A DNA stretch of 64,000 nt from Progne subis subis (Eukaryota > Chordata > Aves > Passeriformes > Hirundinidae). Positions 56,976 to 64,000 of the stretch are shown in pieces. The notes beneath the pieces were generated by a model. That model saw only the letters and a list, made by a program, of their open reading frames with translations. It did not search any database and was not told where the DNA came from. A program made the translations under genes and the position numbers. The stretch lies in contig JAKJHU010000066.1 of NCBI GenBank assembly GCA_022316685.1, positions 4,833,913-4,897,912 of the forward strand. Reading direction: 5' to 3'. The first letter of the stretch is position 1. Every line of letters starts with the position of its first letter.

Positions 56976-58838
56976 AAGAGTAAAGAACAGAGAAGGAATG
57001 AGAGAAGAACTTGACACAAGTAGATGTTGGCTGAGAGTCTCTGGATTGATAGGACAGATATTGATTGTCCAAACCATGACACGGCATCATTCTGGGATGC
57101 TCTGTTGGGCTTGGACTGAAACCTCTCCAAGAATCCTGCTCCCAAGCCCAAATCCTGGCCCATGTTTGTCAGCACTGACGTAGCCTGGTGCTCCCATCCC
57201 ACAGTTTTTCCACTCTCAGGAGACAGAAACGAGACTTTTCTACTCTCACCAGCTGCTCAACACAGAGCACCCATCACAGTCAGCACAACTCTGCAGGACA
57301 GATCTCAGAGATGAATCCTGGTGACAACCAACAGAGCAGGCAGGAAGGGGGAATTCAGCTTTTTCCTTATAAAAACAGGAGAAAAGCTAAGAAGAAGAAA
57401 GAAGATATTTATAACCCTGAGCAAAATGAACATCGGTGTTTTCAAATCAAAGCTAGGAAATGCCCAAATTGCCAGTATAGATACTTGAATCCAACCCCTT
57501 TCATATATAATATTACATTATCATCTTGATTACATGGCTGCATGGGTTTTGTCTGCAGTTTGGCTCCCAGGACACAACTTCCTTACGGAGGCAGGCAGCA
57601 GGTTTCTCCCTGTCTTTCAGGGGGTGACCCCATCCCTTCTTTCCACGGGATTATGAATTTCCTTTCAAAACACTCTCCTGAGATGAAGCTGTGATGTGAT
57701 CCTCACATTAAATTCTAGGAGCTGATACATAGATTAAAAAAAACATACATCCATTAGGGCTGCTTAATTTCAGCTGCAAAAACTCATTTCTTTCCTAAGC
57801 TGAACCTTTCTTAGAGCTTTCTTTGTTAGATCTCTGAGGTACCATTAATTTTTAGCTGCAATTTTAACTATTCAACATTTTTACAAAGTGGATTGCTTGG
57901 TTTCAATGAATGGTCAACAAAGATGATTTTAGTCTAAATTACATTCTGTGTGTGCAAGATGAAGGGACTTTTGTGGGAGAGCCAAGGCTGAAAACAGGGC
58001 TGGTCACACCCCAAAAATTCTCTTGAAGCATGAGAAATGAAAAATAAAGATTTAATTTTTAAAATTAATTATCAGGATTTAAATGTTTAAAATACATTAA
58101 TGGATCCAACACCTCCTACAAAGGATGAGAGGACGAAAAGAAGTGGAGTAGTGGTCAGACTGTGTTTCTGGAATGAGCTTGGGCCAAAATTTAGCCCCTG
58201 ATCTGAATCGAGCCATTGCTGCAGACCACAGCCTTCAGAGCTCCTCTGCGGTAGTGGAGACAGAGCCTGTTTAAAAAAATATGTGATCTTTATGACAGCT
58301 CTGCTTCCCTTAATAAGTCAAGGAAACTGGAGATTTGGTACACCCCAAAGTTTTAAGTGAAAATGCCACTCAGTCAACAGGAAACAAAGAATAAATTGGA
58401 GAATCCCAAAGTAATTTGGGGGTCTCTGGCTCAGCTCCCCACCCTAAGAAAGGCCAACTCCAAAGTTAGAGCAGCTCTTAATTTAGATGTGGTTGCTCAA
58501 AGTCATCTCCTTCTCTGCTGTGGCTTCAGCAGAGAAACAATCCAGTGTTGTGGTTTAATTCAAGATGGAAACAGCTCCACACATCCATGGGATGGGGAGA
58601 CAGTGGGAAGGGTAACAGTGAGAAAACTCCTGGGTTGGGATAAAGATATTTTTACAGGGAAAGCAAAAGCCACTCACGAACAAAGCAAAACAAAGAATTG
58701 ATTCCCCACTTCCCATCACAGCCATTCCTGGGGCAGTAGGGCTCCATCACAGGTGATGGCAGCTTGGGATCACAAACGCCATCACTCCAATCATCCCCAC
58801 ATCCTTCTCCTCCTCCCTGCTTTATATACTGACCCTAT
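56976..58838. other. Unique sequence, no gene seen
   Basis: AT-rich at 57700-58100. No exon or transposon recognised. Confidence 0.45.
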
Positions 58839-58957
58839 GGTCTGGAGTGTCCCCTCGGTCACTGGGGTCAGCTGTCCTGGCTGTGACCCTTCCCAAGCTC
58901 TTGGTCTGGAATGTCCCTTTGGTCACTGGGGTCAGCTGTCCTGGCTGTGACCCCTCT
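58839..58957. repeat. Two-copy 64-bp tandem duplication
   Basis: The segment from 'ggtctggagtgtccc' through 'tgtcctggctgtgaccc' at 58839 repeats at 58903 with a handful of differences. The second copy ends near 58957. Confidence 0.92.
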
Positions 58958-59689
58958 TGTGAGCCTCAGGGCTGGGTTGGGTGAGGAGTTTGAAAGGCCT
59001 CGAATCAGTGCAAGAGCTGTTGAGCAATAGCCAAACATCCCTGTGTTAGGAAATCCAAAACAGCCCAGTTCCAGCCACTGTGATGAAAATTTATTTTACA
59101 CCAGCCTAAACCAGCACATCCAGGGATCTCCCTTGGAAATTTCCTCAGTCATGGGCAGACACTTGTGTCCAGGGGCTCTTCTACCTCTGCTCACGAGGTT
59201 CCTGGCTATAAACATGTCCTGATTCACCAGAGTAAAAAATTGCCTTGCCCACATCCCATCTGTAAGACACAGATATGTCCATCCAGTGCCCTAATCCAAA
59301 AATATCCCAGCTTTGGAAACTGTCACCAAAACTGCCTTACTGTGCAGTGGGGTAACCCAAACCACATTCCCTGCTCTCGCTGAAGAACTTCACAGCCCTC
59401 ATAATTAAAACACATTTAATTGCATCCATTGTATGTTCTGTATAATGTCATGCCAAATAAACAACTGCTGAGCGTGTCACCGGCCAGAGGTGTGACAAAG
59501 GTGATGTTCCAGGCCATGGGAGCATCTCATGAGGGGCAGCTTCGGTGACATCCTCCCATCCTTTATCCTCCTGCAATTAGAGCTCTTCTCCTAATGCCTG
59601 TCCCCACGTGGGCACAGGCCACCAGCATCCTGCCCCTTCCCAGCTTCTGAGCTGCTCCTCTTTGTAGCCTTGATGTCCTTTGAATGCAG
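58958..59689. other. Unique sequence, no gene seen
   Basis: Nothing recognised. Confidence 0.45.
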
Positions 59690-60445
59690 AATTTGGGATG
59701 TAATTATTTATTTACATGACTGTGCAGCCTGGAGGGGCTCGCTTACAAGGCTTGCGTGAGAGGACTGTGATTACTGGGGCTTTGCAGAAGATGATTAGAG
59801 CAGCGTGACTAAAGTGTTTCAAGTGATCTGTCCTGAAAAAGGGCAACGCATAAAGTGCCCTCTTCCTGCAGCTGCTGCCTGCCTTCAGAGACAGATTTGT
59901 TAACTGCAGTGACAAAAGGAAGCTTTTTTTCCCCCTATTCCTTCTCATCGCCTCAGCGTTAATCAAATACAGCTCGAGATGGGTTTTGCTCCTTCCAGTT
60001 GCCCGCTCAAATTGTTGACTCATTTCCAGGCAGCTCCACGCTCACCAGGCTCTTGACAGCAGCGAGGTGGGAGACGGGTCCCCAAAGGCATAATTTGAAG
60101 ACAGGATATTTTACAGAGCTGTCAAGAAGTTCTTCATTTGGGCTGCTGAGCCTTTATTACTCGTGACGTGCTGTAAAACAGAGAGGGCCCAACTCGCATC
60201 TCGCATTTCAGGATGAGTTTGCAAGAGTGAAGAAGAAAAAGAAAAAGAAAAAAAAAAAGCCCACACCAGCAAGAGCCCTTCTCTTCAGCGTGGAGCTTAT
60301 CTAAGGTGCTGCTCGCCAAGGGAGATAAACGTGGGCCCTCTCAATCTGATTATCACAGCCATTTCACAGGCTCGATACCATCATTAATCCACGGGCCACT
60401 ATGAAATTAAACTGGCTGATCTGCTCAGATAGAGGCCAGGCTTGA
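59690..60445. promoter_or_regulatory. Long unique block with transcription-factor motifs, candidate conserved elements
   Basis: About 750 bases without any transposon. Motifs seen: AP-1 TGACTCA in 'gttgactcatttcc' near 60016, a TGACGT in 'actcgtgacgtgctg' near 60164, and four WGATAR words at 60297-60432 (TTATCT 60297, AGATAA 60323, TTATCA 60350, AGATAG 60427). Homeodomain-type TTAATC cores also occur. The texture resembles vertebrate conserved non-coding DNA. Function is inferred, not shown. Confidence 0.3.
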
Positions 60446-61457
60446 ATGGCTGAGGGAAGAAAAGGAAGGGTGTAAAAGGGGAAGATGGAGGAATTTCTTT
60501 TCATCCCTTGATTTGTACAGAGCCGGACTGAATATTCATGGTGGGTGGCAAAGTTTGGGAGAAACGATGAAGGGGGAAGAACACAGCAACAGGAAGTCTT
60601 AACTTGACAGAGTTTGTCTGGTCACAGATATTTTCCCTGAACATTTATAATGGAGATGCTGGAGGCTGCCTGCTTTCTGTACATGGATGGAATTGGCCAC
60701 CTGCTCCAAAATCACAGACTAAACTGAATTAGAGGGCCCTCAAGTTCAACTCCAAGTCCTGCAATGAGAAAGGAGGAAACTGAGGTGGAATTTAGGAGCA
60801 TTTACTGGGATTTTAGAGCATTTTCCAGCTGGGCAAAGTGGGTAATGTACCTTGGAATTACAAAACTCTCCTGAATAGTAGCAGCAGCCTCCTATCCCAC
60901 CTGTAAAGGTCAGGTTTCCATGAAAATTACGATTTTGTGGGAAAACCATGAAATCTGTGATTTTTGTGATCCTGTGGGAAAAATCACTGGCATGGCCACG
61001 TGGCCTTATCCAGGAGAAAGGAGAGAAAAAGATGAAGCAAGAGCTGAATGTGATTTGTATTTGTAAATATGACACTCACAAGGAGGGATCTCATGAAGGA
61101 ACCACTTTTCCGGAAGGCAAGACCCCTCCTTCTAAATAATCCCCACCCTACACAAATACCAGATTTATTCCCCAAAACAGTTTCTCCTCAAACAGAGAAC
61201 AAAAGGAGGGAATTCCACCCTGTGCAGCCAAAGTGTGATTTTTCTGGAAGGTGACAAACTGCCCCAGTTTCTGCGATGTCACAAAGATCAGAGGTGGGGC
61301 TCGGTGACACAGAACAGGCCTGGGATTGTCCCCGCTACCGTGGCCTCACTTAGGTCCCATCAAACTTTCAGCTCCGCACTGCCAATCCTGCAAAAACAGA
61401 GGCAGCAGAAGACTGTGGGAGAGGCTGGAAAGGCTTTCATGGGAGGAGAAGGAGGTT
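60446..61457. other. Unique sequence, no gene seen
   Basis: A possible but too-short CR1 resemblance near 60710 is rejected elsewhere. No exon recognised. Confidence 0.45.
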
Positions 61458-62089
61458 TGTCCTGGTTTAGGGCAAATTTGTGAGGAAACCTCCAAGTGGG
61501 GTCCCTCGGGAAAGCAAACCCAAAACGGCCCCTCTCCCAGCTGGTCCAGGAAAAAATCTACTTAGAAAAAAGTGGAAAAAACTATTTAGCAAACAAAGTG
61601 CCCGCAAGCACAAAAATTGAATAGCATGAAACATGAAGATGGCAAAATTGAGAAGGGCCTTGCTGTGGGTTGCAGCTCAGCTCTCCCAGTCTCTTATTAG
61701 ATCCTTCCAGCTCTGGAAAATGCCGAGGCCCAGGCCCCAGTAGGCCACAGATGCAAGCTCCCGGTGCACTTCTGGCTTTTCAGTCCAGAGCAGGTTTAAA
61801 CAGTATCAAGAAAATGAAAGAAAAAAAAAAAAAAAAACCCAATCCAGGGAACTTCTCTGTCCTCAGCTAGCCAAAATCTAAAAGCAGAGGAGGTCCTCAG
61901 TCTCGCTGTCTGTCCTTGTTGCAGACAGCACAGTCCAGGAGCGGAGTGTGGAGGAGTGAGTGCAGTTTCTGCAAACAAACCCCACACTTCTTCTTTACCC
62001 CCACCAGTCTTAAAGGTGTAGAACCTAATTTACAGCATAAACAGAACAGACAACTGGGGATACAAGCATCAAAAAGTCACCCCAGGACA
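61458..62089 (-). mobile_element. Solo LTR (TGTCCTGG family), minus strand
   Basis: The plus strand begins 'tgtcctggtttagggcaaat' and ends 'aaaaagtcaccccaggaca', so both LTR ends carry the TGTCCTGG/CCAGGACA inverted repeat. Read on the minus strand it starts 'tgtcctggggtgac', as does the LTR at 23089, and ends 'ttgccctaaaccaggaca', matching that copy's 'ctgcctgaaaccaccaca'. An A17 run lies inside (61821-61837). I found no clear target duplication (left flank ggaggtt, right flank ggggggttg). No internal retroviral genes adjoin it. Confidence 0.88.
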
Positions 62090-62214
62090 GGGGGGTTGTT
62101 CACCTCGCCTTTGAAGAGGCAGAGCCACAGCCAGGAGTTGGAGCCTTCAGGAACAGGGCTGTGAGAGGAGTTAAAAATGGAGGGAGCTTTTAAACTCCAA
62201 GCGAGCTACAAATC

Positions 62215-62408
62215 GAAGGTGAGCCTCATTAACTTGGACACTTTGTGTGTTAAAAAATGAGAAGCACTTCACCTAATGAGGAGCTCTTAATAGGTGTTGG
62301 ATTTTTTGCTAAATTATCATATTAAGCAGAAGATAATTAACAAGCATTGTCTTAATGTGGTGCTCTACTGATAAAATCTCATTGTCTATAAATCATCAAG
62401 ACACTGAC
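62215..62408. promoter_or_regulatory. AT-rich unique block, candidate conserved element
   Basis: Contains three WGATAR words (TTATCA near 62316, AGATAA near 62331, TGATAA near 62370) and 'gataattaacaagc', with no transposon. Regulatory role inferred from motif content only. Confidence 0.25.
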
Positions 62409-62425
62409 AAAAAAAAAAAAAAAAA
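62409..62425. repeat. A17 homopolymer
   Basis: Uninterrupted A-run. Confidence 0.95.
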
Positions 62426-64000
62426 TTCCAAAAATTGCTTTTTAATTATGTTGGGCAGGATGGACAAAAAGTACAGGACAATTTCAATTGTTGGGGAATA
62501 GGAGGGAAAGACAAGAATCTCCAACCTGCGGTGGCATGCGCGAGGTCCCTTAAGGTAAATCAAATCCTTAGGGCTGTTTTTTAAAACACTTTACAGTACT
62601 TAGGGACTCTGATATGTCATTATTGAAATGGCTTCCTCAAGGGAATGGTGTGGCAGAAGTTTCAGAGACAATGTCAGCTCCCAGTGATACTTTAGAGGAG
62701 ATGGGGGTGTCTCCTCCAAGAAAAAAAAATCCTGGAAAGTGAGCCAAGATGAAGCCTTAAAGGTATTCTTTGAAAGTAGTGGGATATTTAAACCCACTTG
62801 CTGTCAGAAAGATGCAGGACAGTGATGATGCACTGGCTCAGTGTGGCCTGAGAGCAGGGAACTGCCAACACAGCCATCCCTGGATGGCTTGGAGAGCAAA
62901 ACCTGGGGAATTTCCAAAGCACCAAGGCCTCACCAAGCCCCTTTCAGCTGTGGCCAGCACTGCTCATTGTACACCAAGCCAAGAGATGTTGGAGGGGCTC
63001 CTCCAGTAAACCCAGTGCTGGAAAGACAGGCTGGAATTGGTGGGAAGCTCGTCCCATCCTACATGACAGTTCTACAGTGTCCTGCATTCCACTTTGATTT
63101 CTACCAGTTTGTACTCCATGTAGCCATCAAAATAATATCCAAGAGTTCTCTGTATTAATTCTAATCCATGTCTCTCTATCCTTTGCCTCAAGACATAAGA
63201 AACCCAAAGCTGTGGTTAAACCCGAAGCTGACCTACAATTTCCCGAGTCCCTGCTGTTCCTCCCAACCCAGCTGTCTATTTATCAGCAAAGTGTCTGCAC
63301 AGGAGAATGGTTCTCATTTCTGGCTACATGAGTGGGATGGAGGCAGCCCTGAGTTCCCAACAAACACCATCTGTTTTGCTGGGACATTTATTTGACAAAC
63401 CCTCCCTCCCAAGCACAACTGACTTTTGACTCATTTCAGCCAGGTGCATCCTCCCACCTCTTCCCTGTCATTTTCACCAGGCTTCCTCATTGGGAAAAAT
63501 CCCTGCTTTGGTGCCTTTCAGCCCGCATCTGACCAGCCTGGATCTGACCAGGATCTCATTTTTTCCTGCAGAACAACCACAGAGACCCTGGCAGCAATTC
63601 CTGAGACGTCCTGGTAGCTTTTCTAGAACTCCTGAATTAATTTCAGCCTGTGCTTATAGTTCTGCTGTTTCACAGCTCTACCTCCCATATCAGCTTCGCT
63701 CCTTCTGTCTGTAGGGGAATTTGGGTGGATTATGCAGGGAGGAGAGGGATTCCCTTCCCACACTCCCCCAATATTTGCAAACTGTGCTGGCTCAGAGTGA
63801 CACGACAGCAGCTTTTTTCTTGCAAGCGACCACTTGCTGTTGGCCTGGGTCATACCAGAGACCAAAGAACAAAACCACAGAAATCAAGCACAGAAGCAAA
63901 GAGGAAAAAAGCAAAACTTTCAAGCCCGAACGCTTTCCAGGCATTTTGGAGTTTGGGTATGAATCCTTAATTTCTATTTGAGAATCCAGAGCTATCCAGA
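62426..64000. other. Unique sequence, no gene seen
   Basis: No transposon or exon recognised to the window end. Open frames near 63650-63981 overlap in two phases without domains. Confidence 0.45.

Noticed and set aside
60708..60770. Possible CR1 tail near 'aatcacagactaaactg'
   Set aside because: Only a few short words match. The match is not good enough to distinguish from chance.
1..64000. tRNA, rRNA or a bacterial-type gene cluster
   Set aside because: No cloverleaf with a GGTTCGA-type box, no rRNA sequence and no run of collinear long frames was seen. Short frames are scattered on both strands.

Overview
This window looks like non-coding nuclear DNA from a bird, most likely a songbird. 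The main evidence is about sixteen fragments of the avian CR1 LINE. Their ends carry the typical CR1 3' tail, which on the opposite strand reads roughly 'aatcatagaatggtttgggttggaaggg'. There are also at least eight solitary LTRs of avian-type endogenous retroviruses, many long microsatellites, and no bacterial-style gene packing. I found no protein-coding gene, exon, tRNA or rRNA that I could defend. The longest open frames lie in tandem repeats, in LTR copies or in unique DNA with no recognisable domain. The species call is an inference; nothing in the window identifies a species.

Layout. 1-8.4 kb: mostly unique sequence, with a CpG-dense patch at 511-790 and AT-rich stretches that may be conserved non-coding elements. 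8.4-14 kb: a 90-bp tandem duplication, a CR1 fragment, a 23-bp minisatellite with a three-unit higher-order pattern (11478-11977), and an AAC/poly-A microsatellite. 14-24 kb: a retroviral LTR with TATA box and AATAAA (14073-14558), two copies of a second LTR family (A and B), a 740-bp TGGA array, and a third LTR type inserted into a CR1 copy (23089-23749). 24-36 kb: a diverged repeat pair with a 64-A run in one copy, LTR copies C and D, and a GATA-motif cluster (29760-30005). 36-43 kb: CR1 fragments, a duplicated minisatellite block (38293-39382), a 335-bp GGAA array and a 440-bp pyrimidine tract. 43-64 kb: more CR1 copies, LTR copy E (50539-50977), a second CpG-dense patch, a long unique block with possible enhancer motifs (59690-60445), and another copy of the third LTR type on the minus strand (61458-62089).

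No genes work together here. The recoverable history is one of insertions: five solo LTRs of one family, two of another and one of a third, with target-site duplications visible for three of the eight. No gag, pol or env sequence lies next to any of them. The window is best read as an intergenic or intronic stretch with possible regulatory islands, not as a gene cluster or a new system. All similarity statements come from reading by eye; no alignment or database search was run.
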